Part shown: one piece after another, positions 17,090-25,009 of the stretch | How positions within the stretch are numbered: position 1 is the first letter of the stretch | Layout of the letters: every line of letters starts with the position of its first letter | Assembly: GCF_001591565.1 (NCBI RefSeq) | Contig: NZ_BCVD01000013.1 | Span: forward strand, 1-45,376 | Direction of reading: 5' to 3' | Source of the DNA: Priestia flexa NBRC 15715 | Lineage (GTDB): Bacteria; Bacillota; Bacilli; Bacillales; Bacillaceae_H | Length of the DNA: 45,376 nucleotides | Made by a program: the position numbers and the translations under genes | Notes under the pieces: generated by a model | Told to the model about the DNA's origin: nothing | Databases searched by the model: none | What the model saw: the letters and a program-made list of their open reading frames with translations, nothing else

Positions 17090-17118
17090 TTTACAGGATA
17101 AAAGATATGTTGTACGAT
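17090..17118 (+). promoter_or_regulatory. Sigma-A-type promoter of the YeeE-family gene
   Basis: TTTACA (17090-17095) and TACGAT (17113-17118) are separated by 17 bp, 48 bp upstream of the chosen start. Confidence 0.5.
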
Positions 17119-17166
17119 AAAAAAAGTTTAATTCTTACTAAATCTATAAGATATGAGGTGTATATC

Positions 17167-18423
17167 ATGGCATCAACAACTGTACAAACTTCTAAGCATA
17201 CTAATTCAGCTCGCACAACGGTTGTTACGGAGCTTAGTCCAATGCAAAAGCCGTTAGTTATTGTCGGAATTTTAATTTCGGTCGTGTTACTAACAGCGAT
17301 TGTAAACACAACAAATTGGACACAAGGTGTATTATTTATTATCGGTCTCGCTCTTGGCGCGACGTTACTATATGCACGATTTGGTTTTACTTCAGCGTTT
17401 AGACGATTAATGTCGGTCGGAAACGTACAAGGTTTACAGGCACATATGCTTATGCTAGCAGTAGCTTCCACGCTGTTTGCTATTATTTTAAGCACTGGGT
17501 TTAGCTTTACCGGTACGACACCGGCAGGTTATGTGTCACCAGTAGGCGTGAGTGTGGTGGTAGGAGCATTTTTATTCGGAATTGGAATGCAGCTAGGAAA
17601 CGGATGTGCATCAGGTACTCTTTATAATCTTGGTGGCGGTTCGTCTTCTATGATCATTACGCTCGTTTCATTCATTGGAGGTTCACTACTTGCAGCGTAT
17701 CACTTTACATTTTGGATGGAGGATATGCCATCGTTCCAACCAATTTCGTTAGCTGAATCAACTGGGCTTGGCTATTTCGGTGCATGGGTTGTTCAAATGG
17801 TGGCATTTGCAGTTATTTACTGGATTACAGTTCAGCTTGCTAAAAAGAAAAATCCGCCAATGATGAAGCAGCTTCCAACAACAACAGGATGGAAGAAAGT
17901 TATTCGTGGTTCTTGGCCATTATTTGCGGCAGCAATTATCTTAGCACTTTTAAATGCTCTAACGCTAACAGTACGCGGTAACCCTTGGGGCATTACGTCA
18001 GCATTTGCTTTATGGGGTGGTAAAGCGTTAATGGCAACAGGAATTGATGTTTCGACTTGGGGTTATTTCCAAGGAGCGAATGGTCAAGCGTTAACGCAAA
18101 CGGTTCTTGCCGACTCTACAAGCGTAATGAACTTTGGCATTATTTTAGGCGCGTTTATCTCAGCGGCAGCTCAAGGAACGTTCAAGCCTGGTAAAATTAA
18201 GCCAGGAGTTGCAGGAGCAGCAGTTGTAGGTGGCCTATTAATGGGCTATGGTTCTCGCTTAGCATTTGGTTGTAACATTGGTGCTTATTTTGGAGGAATC
18301 GCATCGTTTAGCTTACACGGTTGGGTATGGATGGTTATGGCAATGTTAGGAACAACGCTAGCCTTATTTATTCGACCATTGTTCGGATTAAAGAATCCAA
18401 AACCAAACGATTCGATTTGTTAA
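17167..18423 (+). CDS. YeeE/YedE-family sulfur-compound transporter
   Basis: A 418-residue membrane protein with two homologous Sulf_transp halves and about 9-10 hydrophobic segments. Conserved Cys-containing motifs are visible in both halves: MQLGNGCASGTLYNLGGGSS (near residues 141-160) and LAFGCNIGAYFGGIASFSLHG (near 371-390, split). In the characterised homologue TsuA (YeeE) such cysteines pass thiosulfate across the membrane. The start at 17167 follows GAGGTG with 6-base spacing. No TusA/YeeD partner is adjacent, so the substrate (thiosulfate or another reduced sulfur species) is not settled. Confidence 0.85.
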   Translation: MASTTVQTSKHTNSARTTVVTELSPMQKPLVIVGILISVVLLTAIVNTTNWTQGVLFIIGLALGATLLYARFGFTSAFRRLMSVGNVQGLQAHMLMLAVASTLFAIILSTGFSFTGTTPAGYVSPVGVSVVVGAFLFGIGMQLGNGCASGTLYNLGGGSSSMIITLVSFIGGSLLAAYHFTFWMEDMPSFQPISLAESTGLGYFGAWVVQMVAFAVIYWITVQLAKKKNPPMMKQLPTTTGWKKVIRGSWPLFAAAIILALLNALTLTVRGNPWGITSAFALWGGKALMATGIDVSTWGYFQGANGQALTQTVLADSTSVMNFGIILGAFISAAAQGTFKPGKIKPGVAGAAVVGGLLMGYGSRLAFGCNIGAYFGGIASFSLHGWVWMVMAMLGTTLALFIRPLFGLKNPKPNDSIC

Positions 18424-18426
18424 GAG

Positions 18427-18463
18427 AAAACCTACTTGCTTATTTCAGCAAGTAGGTTTTTTT
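18427..18463 (+). terminator. Rho-independent terminator
   Basis: AAAACCTACTTGCT and AGCAAGTAGGTTTT form a perfect 14-bp stem with T run, 4 bp after the transporter stop. Confidence 0.95.
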
Positions 18464-18548
18464 CTTGTACTTATATGAGAAGTGAGATAGAATGAGAAAA
18501 TAGAAAAACTAAAAATGTTTTATGAGTTTATCACGAGGAGGACTGATA

Positions 18549-19118
18549 ATGAAAGAGCGAATTATGCAGGCATTTATCGAAGAGATTCATCATAAAGGAA
18601 TGAAATTTACAATGGATGACTTAGCTAAAAGGCTAGGCATTAGTAAACGGACGCTGTACGAACATTTCTCGTCCAAAGTAGAGATTTTAGATACCATTAT
18701 CACTCAAACGCTACAGGATTTTGATCAGAAAACCGAAGCGATTGTGAATAATGAAAATCTATCTTTGGTGGACAAAATCAAGCGAGTTATTACCGTTATT
18801 CCAGAGTATAATGACTTCTATGACTTATGTATCATTGAGCAGATGAAGCGCTACTACCCAGCACAGTGGGAGCAGTTAAATGTGGCTTTGAACCAGTGGG
18901 ACTCACTGAGAGAGCTCATAAAGCAAGGAATAGAAGAAGGAATTATTGTAAATCGAAATCTTGATTTAATGATGAAGGTAATCATCGACGCTGTGAATTC
19001 GACTTTAGATCGAAGCTTTTTTTTAGAAAATCGATTAACCGTATCAGATGCGCTCGATACGATTGTTGATATGCTATTGCACGGCCTTTTAACAAGTAAG
19101 GTAAAATCGGAACTTTAA
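18549..19118 (+). CDS. TetR-family transcriptional regulator
   Basis: A 189-residue repressor. The helix-turn-helix is MDDLAKRLGISKRTLYEHFSSK-like at about residues 22-43, with an all-helical ligand domain behind. GAGGAGG precedes the ATG at 18549. It lies 140 bp upstream of, and in the same direction as, an MFS drug exporter, with an 18-bp perfect dyad between them. The expected role is ligand-released repression of the exporter. The inducer is unknown. Confidence 0.85.
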   Translation: MKERIMQAFIEEIHHKGMKFTMDDLAKRLGISKRTLYEHFSSKVEILDTIITQTLQDFDQKTEAIVNNENLSLVDKIKRVITVIPEYNDFYDLCIIEQMKRYYPAQWEQLNVALNQWDSLRELIKQGIEEGIIVNRNLDLMMKVIIDAVNSTLDRSFFLENRLTVSDALDTIVDMLLHGLLTSKVKSEL

Positions 19119-19175
19119 AATAGAGCGCATACGACAGAGTCTGGCATATCTCTTGTTTTCATGGGAGTCAGTCTC

Positions 19176-19193
19176 TTTTATCGGTCGATAAAA
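19176..19193 (+). promoter_or_regulatory. TetR-type operator
   Basis: TTTTATCGGTCGATAAAA is an 8-2-8 perfect inverted repeat 66 bp upstream of the exporter start and just downstream of the regulator gene. Length and symmetry suit a TetR dimer. Confidence 0.65.
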
Positions 19194-19258
19194 ACTAAAA
19201 AAACAAAAATGGTTTTCATGTTTTATGGAGAATATAGGAGAAAGTTGGAGGGTTATTT

Positions 19259-20464
19259 ATGTCACTACTGTTAAGAAATAAAGGAGCCATGCTGCTTTTA
19301 ATGCTTAACATCTTTTTGGTGTTTATGGGAATAGGTCTTGTAATTCCCATTATGCCAACTTATATGATTGAGCTTCAAATTAGCGGAAGTATCGTTGGAA
19401 TGCTTGTCGCTGCATTTTCGTTAACACAGTTTATCTTTTCACCTGTTGCAGGGAGATTATCGGATTCTTTTGGGCGTAAAAAAATGATCGTTACCGGTAT
19501 GTTGATCTTTGCCGTGTCAGAGTGGCTATTTGGAATTGCCAATGCACCGGCGCTATTGTTTGGCGCTCGTATGCTGGGCGGAATTAGTGCAGCATTAATT
19601 ATGCCAGCCGTTATGGCTTATACAGCTGATATTACGACGCCAAAAGAGCGCGCAACAGGAATGGGGTATATTAATGCAGCAATCACAACAGGCTTTATCA
19701 TCGGCCCTGGAATCGGTGGATTCATTGCTGAATTTGGCATGCGAGTCCCGTTTTATTCAGCAGCCGTTGCAGGAGTTTTCGCAGCCTTACTTACCTTATT
19801 TGTTCTGCCTGAATCACCAATGGAAGAACGCGTGAAGGCTGACCCACTTCAAACAGAAAAGCAGAGCTTATTTACACAGTTACGTAATTCGTATAAGGAA
19901 CCGTACTTTTTAAGCTTAATTATTGTGTTTGTTGCTTCGTTTGGCTTAGCGAATTATGAGACGGTATTTGGTTTATTTGTAGATCGTAAATTCGGCTTTA
20001 CGCCAAAAGATATAGCATTTATTATCACGTTTGGTTCCATTGCAGGAGCTGTTGTTCAGCTCACTATTTTTGGGTGGATTGTCAATAAGTTTGGTGAGAA
20101 AAGGGTTATTTCAATCTGTCTGTTTGTAGCAGGCTTATTCGTACTTTTAACTTTGTTCACGCATGCATACTGGTTGATTGTTGTCGTAACGTTTACGCTG
20201 TTTTTAGCAATCGATATTTTACGACCAGCTATTAGTACACAAATGTCAAAACTTGCTCAAGAACAGCAGGGCTACGTAGCCGGCTTAAATTCTGCTTACA
20301 CAAGTTTAGGAAACATTGCAGGACCTCTTGTTGCAGGGATTTTATTTGATATTGATATCAACTTTCCATATGTAGCAGCGGCCATCGTTTTATTCGTTTG
20401 TTTCGTCTTAACGTTAACAGTAGGAAAGCGAGTAGCTCAGTCAAATCCAGTTGTTGAGAAGTAA
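19259..20464 (+). CDS. MFS multidrug exporter, Bmr/Blt/NorA type
   Basis: A 401-residue proton antiporter of the DHA1 family with 12 membrane segments. Motif A is GRLSDSFGRKKMIV (about residues 65-78), and motif C is GFIIGPGIGGFIAEFG (about 144-159), which is the antiporter signature. The overall pattern (GIGLVIPIMPTYM near the start, SEWLFGIA, YVAGLNSAYTSLGNIAGP near the end) follows Bacillus Bmr closely. The adjacent TetR gene and operator suggest inducible efflux of a toxic hydrophobic compound. Confidence 0.88.
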   Translation: MSLLLRNKGAMLLLMLNIFLVFMGIGLVIPIMPTYMIELQISGSIVGMLVAAFSLTQFIFSPVAGRLSDSFGRKKMIVTGMLIFAVSEWLFGIANAPALLFGARMLGGISAALIMPAVMAYTADITTPKERATGMGYINAAITTGFIIGPGIGGFIAEFGMRVPFYSAAVAGVFAALLTLFVLPESPMEERVKADPLQTEKQSLFTQLRNSYKEPYFLSLIIVFVASFGLANYETVFGLFVDRKFGFTPKDIAFIITFGSIAGAVVQLTIFGWIVNKFGEKRVISICLFVAGLFVLLTLFTHAYWLIVVVTFTLFLAIDILRPAISTQMSKLAQEQQGYVAGLNSAYTSLGNIAGPLVAGILFDIDINFPYVAAAIVLFVCFVLTLTVGKRVAQSNPVVEK

Positions 20465-20477
20465 AAGTGGTTGAAGA

Positions 20478-20508
20478 ACGTTCTATTCCTAGTGGATAGG
20501 ACGTTTTT
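20478..20508 (+). terminator. Rho-independent terminator
   Basis: ACGTTCTAT and ATAGGACGT pair with one G-U, followed by TTTTT. Confidence 0.8.
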
Positions 20509-20617
20509 CATTGACTTTTGACAGGTTGTTTCATACACTTTTAGTAAAATATTTCAGCTTAGGCTGTATGTTGCTACTTATTAAAGTAGAGAAGATACAT
20601 AAGGAAGGAACGAATAT

Positions 20618-21091
20618 ATGAATGAAACCTCATCTGTAAAGTCGATGGGCTATTTAATTAGTCGTAAGCTTATTGCAGGACTAATCATGGTTGTTGCCAT
20701 TAGTGTCTTAGCGTTTGTCACGGCGATTATACCTGCGGATAAGCCAGCTGACTTTACTATCCTTAACTTTATTCAGGAGTTTAAGAAAGAAGGGAGTTTT
20801 TTCGCGCTTGGGTACTACTTTTTTATTGTAGGCTCAGCTGTTATCTTAACCTCTTTTGTGGTAGAGCTAACTGCGCAAACGATTACAAATCGCTGGGAAG
20901 GTAAGTACAAGTGGTGGATTACGGGTGCTTTACATTTTGTTTTATCACTTTTTTTCATCCCGATGCTGCTTTTTTTCTTTATTGTGGATCGCTTATTGGC
21001 ACTTAAAAAGACGCCATATCATTGGAAGCATGTACTTGGATTTTTTGTAGCTCCAATTGCGCTATTTAGTTTATTTGTTGTTATCGTTTAA
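20618..21091 (+). CDS. Four-helix membrane protein, unknown function
   Basis: A 157-residue protein with four hydrophobic segments (about 18-38, 62-85, 105-125 and 137-157) and short loops rich in aromatic and basic residues (RWEGKYKWW). AAGGAAGGA precedes the ATG. I do not recognise a family. It is transcribed alone, between two terminators. Confidence 0.6.
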   Translation: MNETSSVKSMGYLISRKLIAGLIMVVAISVLAFVTAIIPADKPADFTILNFIQEFKKEGSFFALGYYFFIVGSAVILTSFVVELTAQTITNRWEGKYKWWITGALHFVLSLFFIPMLLFFFIVDRLLALKKTPYHWKHVLGFFVAPIALFSLFVVIV

Positions 21092-21093
21092 AG

Positions 21094-21119
21094 CCTCTCT
21101 GCTTCAGAGAGGTTTTTTT
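21094..21119 (+). terminator. Rho-independent terminator
   Basis: CCTCTCTG-ctt-CAGAGAGG followed by TTTTTTT, 2 bp after the preceding stop. Confidence 0.95.
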
Positions 21120-21230
21120 ATGGAAGCGTTAGGGGGAACTTTGGTGAATAAGATGCTAAAAGGAAGAAAATAACGAATTTTATAAAAATAATGATATACT
21201 AAACTCATTAGTACTGTAGGAGGTTATTGT

Positions 21231-21674
21231 GTGAAAGGATACTTCAAGCCATTTGCCATTATAATAGGTGCGCTTTTACTTTTTCTAGGAGGATACGTAT
21301 TTGGAAAATCCACGTCTGATCAAGTCACTCGGGAAATCTGGATTGGCGACGGGAAGGACGGAGAGACAGACGTTCAAAAGGTCATTACGGACTTAGAAAA
21401 TCAAGCTGCTGTTGATAACTTATCGCTGATTTACGCTCACCGAGAAAGCATTGATACTGCGGATGTAGATATAAACAATCCGGATCTTTACGTAGCATTT
21501 AATAGTCCAAAGCAATCGGCATTATTAGTTGAGTCTCGTCTTTGGCTAAACGATAAGGGAGCTGTTATAGCGGAACGTACGGGTGAGACGTGGGATGAAG
21601 TTGACTATTCTACAATTCCTGTGGAAGATGCTCTTTATATTCAAAGTTTGTTGAAGAACAATAATGAAGAATAA
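21231..21674 (+). CDS. Membrane-anchored or secreted protein of unknown function
   Basis: A 147-residue protein with an N-terminal hydrophobic segment (residues 6-24, ending GGYVFGKS) that may act as an uncleaved anchor, followed by an acidic extracytoplasmic domain of about 120 residues. The GTG start has GGAGG 7 bases upstream. It is followed by another small membrane-protein gene with no terminator between, so the two may be cotranscribed. No family is recognised. Confidence 0.6.
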   Translation: MKGYFKPFAIIIGALLLFLGGYVFGKSTSDQVTREIWIGDGKDGETDVQKVITDLENQAAVDNLSLIYAHRESIDTADVDINNPDLYVAFNSPKQSALLVESRLWLNDKGAVIAERTGETWDEVDYSTIPVEDALYIQSLLKNNNEE

Positions 21675-21744
21675 TTTCTTTTATTTTCCATAAAATGAAA
21701 CTTTTTGGATGGTCGTTCGTAATAGAAATAAAGGGGGGGATTCA

Positions 21745-21969
21745 TTGAAAAATTACATAGCCTTCATTGCTAGCTTTGTAATGTTAATGCTTGTATTGCA
21801 AGTAGGTAGTGGTATGCTGTTAACAATGCTGTATGAGCCAGGCTTGACGGAAGAAGTTGGAACGTTAGGAAGCACGGTTACCTTTGGTGAAAGTACTTAT
21901 ATGTTTCCGCTTGTAGTAGCAATGCTAGCAGCAACAATTTCCTTTTTTATTTCAAAACGACTTTCATAA
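21745..21969 (+). CDS. Small two-helix membrane protein
   Basis: A 74-residue protein (KNYIAFIASFVMLMLVLQVG at its start) with a hydrophobic segment at about residues 5-27, a short external loop, and a second at about 50-68 ending in basic FISKRLS. The TTG at 21745 is chosen because AAAGGGGGGG lies about 5 bases upstream; an ATG at 21709 has no ribosome binding site. Similar short proteins occur in bacilli, without known function. Confidence 0.6.
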   Translation: MKNYIAFIASFVMLMLVLQVGSGMLLTMLYEPGLTEEVGTLGSTVTFGESTYMFPLVVAMLAATISFFISKRLS

Positions 21970-21979
21970 TGTAGTAGAA

Positions 21980-22010
21980 AACTAGGCATGTACGGTGCTT
22001 AGTTTTTTCT
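21980..22010. terminator. Bidirectional terminator
   Basis: AACTAGGCA and TGCTTAGTT pair with one G-U and are followed by TTTTTT. The convergent SAP-domain gene stops inside it. Confidence 0.75.
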
Positions 22011-22568
22011 TTTATATGTTCGAGCTCCAGGCTGTTCTTTTACTGCACGCCACGCTGCAATTGCATCTGCACGGCTTTTCCCTTTGTTGGTTGGGTCTGC
22101 AAAGAAATCTCTTGTAAACTGGTTATATTCAAACTGGGCTCCAATTTCTCGCTGATAGGAAGGATCTTTTTTTCGGCTTTCTTCTTCATACCAGGCCGTC
22201 ACAACATCACGATATGTCTTGCCACTGTTCTGTTTAAAGTAGTTTTGGATATAGGTTGAAAAATGAAAGTTTGGAATGATAGTTTTGAAAAATGTCCGTA
22301 CGCTTTGGCTACAGCGATGGTGTTTTGTAATAACAGTGTCAAGACTCAGTTCTTCTAACTTCTTACCGTTAGGAGCACCCGTCTTTTTATGAACAGGACG
22401 TTTTATTTCTCCAGTTTGCAAAAAGAGATGAATTCGCTCTGTTAATTCTGCTTTGGATCCACTTCTGGGGATGTGGTGGTCGTGGCAAAAACCTTGTAGT
22501 TCTTTCTTTAACCAATAATAGCTGAGAAATTCTTTTGTCTTAATGTGTTGATTCAGTTTAGGTCTCAT
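21999..22568 (-). CDS. SAP-domain DNA-binding protein (DUF6434-like)
   Basis: A 189-residue basic cytoplasmic protein. A SAP helix-extended-helix motif lies near residues 20-55 (LKKELQGFCHDHHIPRSGSK then AELTERIHLFL), typical of nucleic-acid-binding proteins that scan for damage or structure. The rest resembles DUF6434-type proteins, with YRDVVTAWYEEE and ADAIAAWRAVKE repeats. The ATG at 22568 has AAAGG upstream. Its promoter contains a LexA-type box between -35 and -10, so damage-induced expression is predicted. Biochemical role unknown. Confidence 0.7.
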   Translation of the reverse strand: MRPKLNQHIKTKEFLSYYWLKKELQGFCHDHHIPRSGSKAELTERIHLFLQTGEIKRPVHKKTGAPNGKKLEELSLDTVITKHHRCSQSVRTFFKTIIPNFHFSTYIQNYFKQNSGKTYRDVVTAWYEEESRKKDPSYQREIGAQFEYNQFTRDFFADPTNKGKSRADAIAAWRAVKEQPGARTYKRKN

Positions 22569-22595
22569 ACATAACCATCCTTTCAATCTATTTCA

Positions 22596-22625
22596 ATATT
22601 AGAACATTAGTTCGTGTTTTGTCAA
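22596..22625 (-). promoter_or_regulatory. SOS-type promoter: LexA box inside a consensus sigma-A promoter
   Basis: On the minus strand TTGACA (22625-22620) and TAATAT (22601-22596) are separated by 18 bp. The spacer contains CGAACTAATGTTCT (22614-22601), which has the CGAAC-N4-GTTC core of the Bacillus LexA/DinR box and differs at two of 14 degenerate-consensus positions. LexA bound here would block the promoter. Confidence 0.65.
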
Positions 22626-22732
22626 TGGCATAATAGAGAAAATATACCATTCATAACGATTCACTTTACTACACCTTATTTCCACCTTTTAGTATAATTA
22701 GTCATATCATTTAGAGGAAAGGAGCCGAGCAA

Positions 22733-23059
22733 ATGCCTGCTTATAATAAGCTAGTCCGTGATTACATTCCGCAGATTATCGAACAAAGCGGAAAGAAGTA
22801 TACAACAAGCAACCTAACTATTGATGAATACAAAAAGGAACTAAAGAAAAAAGCTGAAGAAGAATGGAGCGAATATAAGGAAGCCAAAACGGAGCACGAG
22901 GCAGTAGAAGAGCTTGCGGATTTACTAGAAGTTGTTTATGCGCTTGCTGCATTAAACGGCGCAACTCCTCAGCAGCTGGAACATGTGCGTCAGCAAAAAG
23001 CAGATGAGAAAGGTGGCTTTAACGAAAGAGTTTTTTTAGTAGAGGTGGAAGATCAATAA
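22733..23059 (+). CDS. MazG-like nucleotide pyrophosphohydrolase
   Basis: A 108-residue protein of the all-alpha NTP pyrophosphohydrolase group (phosphoribosyl-ATP-pyrophosphatase-like). The metal-binding helices are visible as KAEEEWSEY (about residues 41-49) and EELADLLEVVYAL (about 60-72), giving the ExxE and ExxD pattern. The N-terminal YNKLVRDYIPQII is typical of this small subfamily. AAAGGAG precedes the ATG. The substrate, perhaps a non-canonical or phage-associated nucleotide, is not known. It lies between the SAP gene and an HNH nuclease. Confidence 0.8.
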   Translation: MPAYNKLVRDYIPQIIEQSGKKYTTSNLTIDEYKKELKKKAEEEWSEYKEAKTEHEAVEELADLLEVVYALAALNGATPQQLEHVRQQKADEKGGFNERVFLVEVEDQ

Positions 23060-23118
23060 CTCTTAGTATATAAACCTTTTTTAAAACGATAATGGTCCAA
23101 AGAAAGACGCTCCTTTTT

Positions 23119-23149
23119 AAGCACAACTAAACTCAAGTTGTGCTTTTTT
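23119..23149 (+). terminator. Rho-independent terminator
   Basis: AAGCACAAC and GTTGTGCTT form a 9-bp stem followed by TTTTT, 60 bp after the MazG-like gene. Confidence 0.85.
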
Positions 23150-23197
23150 ATGGTACACTAAAACTAAGAAAAGAGATCTACATCAGGGGGCACAATT

Positions 23198-23995
23198 GTG
23201 ATTACAGATTTACAGTTTGGTGAGGCTTTTGTACGAGGAAAGCGATATCGCCGCAAGCAAATTCATGATCTTTATAAAGGGCAGGAGCAAAGTGAAATTT
23301 CAACGCCAAAGGAATACCCATACATCTTTATTTTTACAAAGATGAGCGGTGAAGAATACGGTACTTCTCATGGATGGAACGACGATCAAACAACCTTCTT
23401 TTATACTGGAGAAGGACAGCGTGGTACGATGCAGCTAATCAAAGGAAATAAAGCGGTGATGGAACACGCGGCAAACGGTGAAACCATCTATTTATTTCAG
23501 TACGTAGAGTCTGGAATTGTTGAGTTTTTAGATGAGATGACGTATGTAAACCATCAGCTTGAGTTGATGTGGGATGCAGACGGAAGCTTTCGGGAAGCGA
23601 TTATGTTTGAACTAAAACGCAACCATGTATTAGAAGAGAAAGCGAACGCAATTAGCATTAACTCAACGGTACAAGAAGAGCTGTTAGAAAAATTCTATGA
23701 GGAAAAGAACTTAACGAAAAAGGTAGCTTTCCTTCATCGTTATATAAAAGCGCGAGCGAACGGAAAGTGTGAATCATGCGGTGCACCAGCATCGTTTAAA
23801 GATAAAAAAGGAATGCCATATCTAGAGCTTCACCACATCAACCACTTAACCGACAGCGGGTTAAATAGAGTGGACCAAGTTGCGGCTCTTTGTCCAATTT
23901 GTCATAGTCATATTCACCATGGACAGGGTGGCGGAAATTACAATGCAAGGTTGGGTACACTAATTAAAGAAAAAGAACTAGAAGCTGTTCAATAA
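23198..23995 (+). CDS. SRA-like plus HNH endonuclease, probable modification-dependent restriction enzyme
   Basis: A 265-residue two-domain protein. The N-terminal part (about 1-120) has the pattern of ScoMcrA-type SRA domains: GKRYRRKQIHDLY, YPYIFIFT, FFYTGEGQRGTMQLIKGNKA and IYLFQYVESG. The C-terminal HNH nuclease has zinc cysteines C191/C194 and C232/C235, catalytic LHHIN at 211-215 and SHIHHG near 238-243. Such fusions read modified (methylated or phosphorothioated) DNA and cut it, a type IV restriction activity. GTG start with AGGGGG 7 bases upstream. The SRA assignment is by motif recognition. Confidence 0.75.
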   Translation: MITDLQFGEAFVRGKRYRRKQIHDLYKGQEQSEISTPKEYPYIFIFTKMSGEEYGTSHGWNDDQTTFFYTGEGQRGTMQLIKGNKAVMEHAANGETIYLFQYVESGIVEFLDEMTYVNHQLELMWDADGSFREAIMFELKRNHVLEEKANAISINSTVQEELLEKFYEEKNLTKKVAFLHRYIKARANGKCESCGAPASFKDKKGMPYLELHHINHLTDSGLNRVDQVAALCPICHSHIHHGQGGGNYNARLGTLIKEKELEAVQ

Positions 23996-24022
23996 CTGAA
24001 CGAATAGAAAGGCGTGAAAGTA

Positions 24023-24967
24023 ATGGAACTATTAGGTCTACATCACGTTTCAATTTTAACGGGAAAAGCCGAAAAAAATTATGACTTCTTTACAAACGTA
24101 CTGGGAATGCGTCTTGTAAAAAAGACGGTTAATCAAGATAACCCGCAGTCATATCATCTGTTTTACGCAGATGCAGAAGGAACACCTGGAACGGAAGTCA
24201 CTTATTTTGATATTCCTGGCCTTGGTAGAACCTACCCGGGAACAACGGATATTTCAACCGTATCCTTGCGTGTGCCGACGACGGAATCCCTTCACTATTG
24301 GAAGCAACGCTTTGAAGAGCTAGAAATCGATCACGATGAGATGACAAACCAAGCAGGTCGCAACGCGCTTGCGTTTCGTGATTACGAAGGTACACGACTG
24401 ATGCTTGTTGCAGATAACGGAGAAAAAGGTGTACGTGCCGGTGTTCCATGGAAGCGAGAAGATATTGAAGAAAAGCATGCAATTATTGGCTTAGGTCCGG
24501 TTACGTTAACAGTTGCAGAAGCGAAGCTAACAGCGGATATCCTAACAAACGTTATGGGATTTCGTCATGTGAAATCTTATAATTCAATGAAAGTTTATGC
24601 AACAGGAGAAGGGGGAAGCGGAGCTGAAGTACATATTGTAGAAGAACCCGGGGTGCCAAAAGCAAGGCTTGGAAGAGGTGGCGTTCATCATGTTGCGTTT
24701 CGTGTCCCAAATGAGCAAGAATACCGCTACTGGCTTGAACGCTTAAAGCAAGCTCGTATTCCTCACTCCGGCGAAGTCGAACGCTACTATTTTAAAGCAA
24801 TTTATTTTAGAGAGCCAAACGGTATCTTATTTGAACTTTCAACCGATACGCCTGGCTTTGCGACCGACGAGCCCAAAGAAACGATGGGAGAGAAGCTCGC
24901 TCTACCGCCATTTTTAGAACCGCGTCGAGCAGAAATTGAAGCGAATTTACGTCCGTTGGATATATAG
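24023..24967 (+). CDS. Ring-cleaving dioxygenase, VOC superfamily (MhqO/MhqA-like)
   Basis: A 314-residue protein with two tandem glyoxalase/extradiol-dioxygenase (VOC) modules. Metal ligands are suggested by LLGLHHVSIL near residue 7, GVHHVAFRV near 218 and GILFELSTDTPGF near 268 (the Glu). In Bacillus such proteins act in quinone and azo-compound detoxification under MhqR-like control, but no MhqR gene is near. The ATG at 24023 is preferred over a GTG at 24014 that abuts the AAAGG site. Confidence 0.82.
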   Translation: MELLGLHHVSILTGKAEKNYDFFTNVLGMRLVKKTVNQDNPQSYHLFYADAEGTPGTEVTYFDIPGLGRTYPGTTDISTVSLRVPTTESLHYWKQRFEELEIDHDEMTNQAGRNALAFRDYEGTRLMLVADNGEKGVRAGVPWKREDIEEKHAIIGLGPVTLTVAEAKLTADILTNVMGFRHVKSYNSMKVYATGEGGSGAEVHIVEEPGVPKARLGRGGVHHVAFRVPNEQEYRYWLERLKQARIPHSGEVERYYFKAIYFREPNGILFELSTDTPGFATDEPKETMGEKLALPPFLEPRRAEIEANLRPLDI

Positions 24968-24999
24968 AAAGCACAGCTGTTTTTATAGCTGTGCTTTTC
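24968..24999. terminator. Rho-independent terminator
   Basis: AAAGCACAGCT and AGCTGTGCTTT form an 11-bp stem with T run directly after the dioxygenase stop. Confidence 0.9.
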
Positions 25000-25009
25000 T
25001 GTTGTTTTT

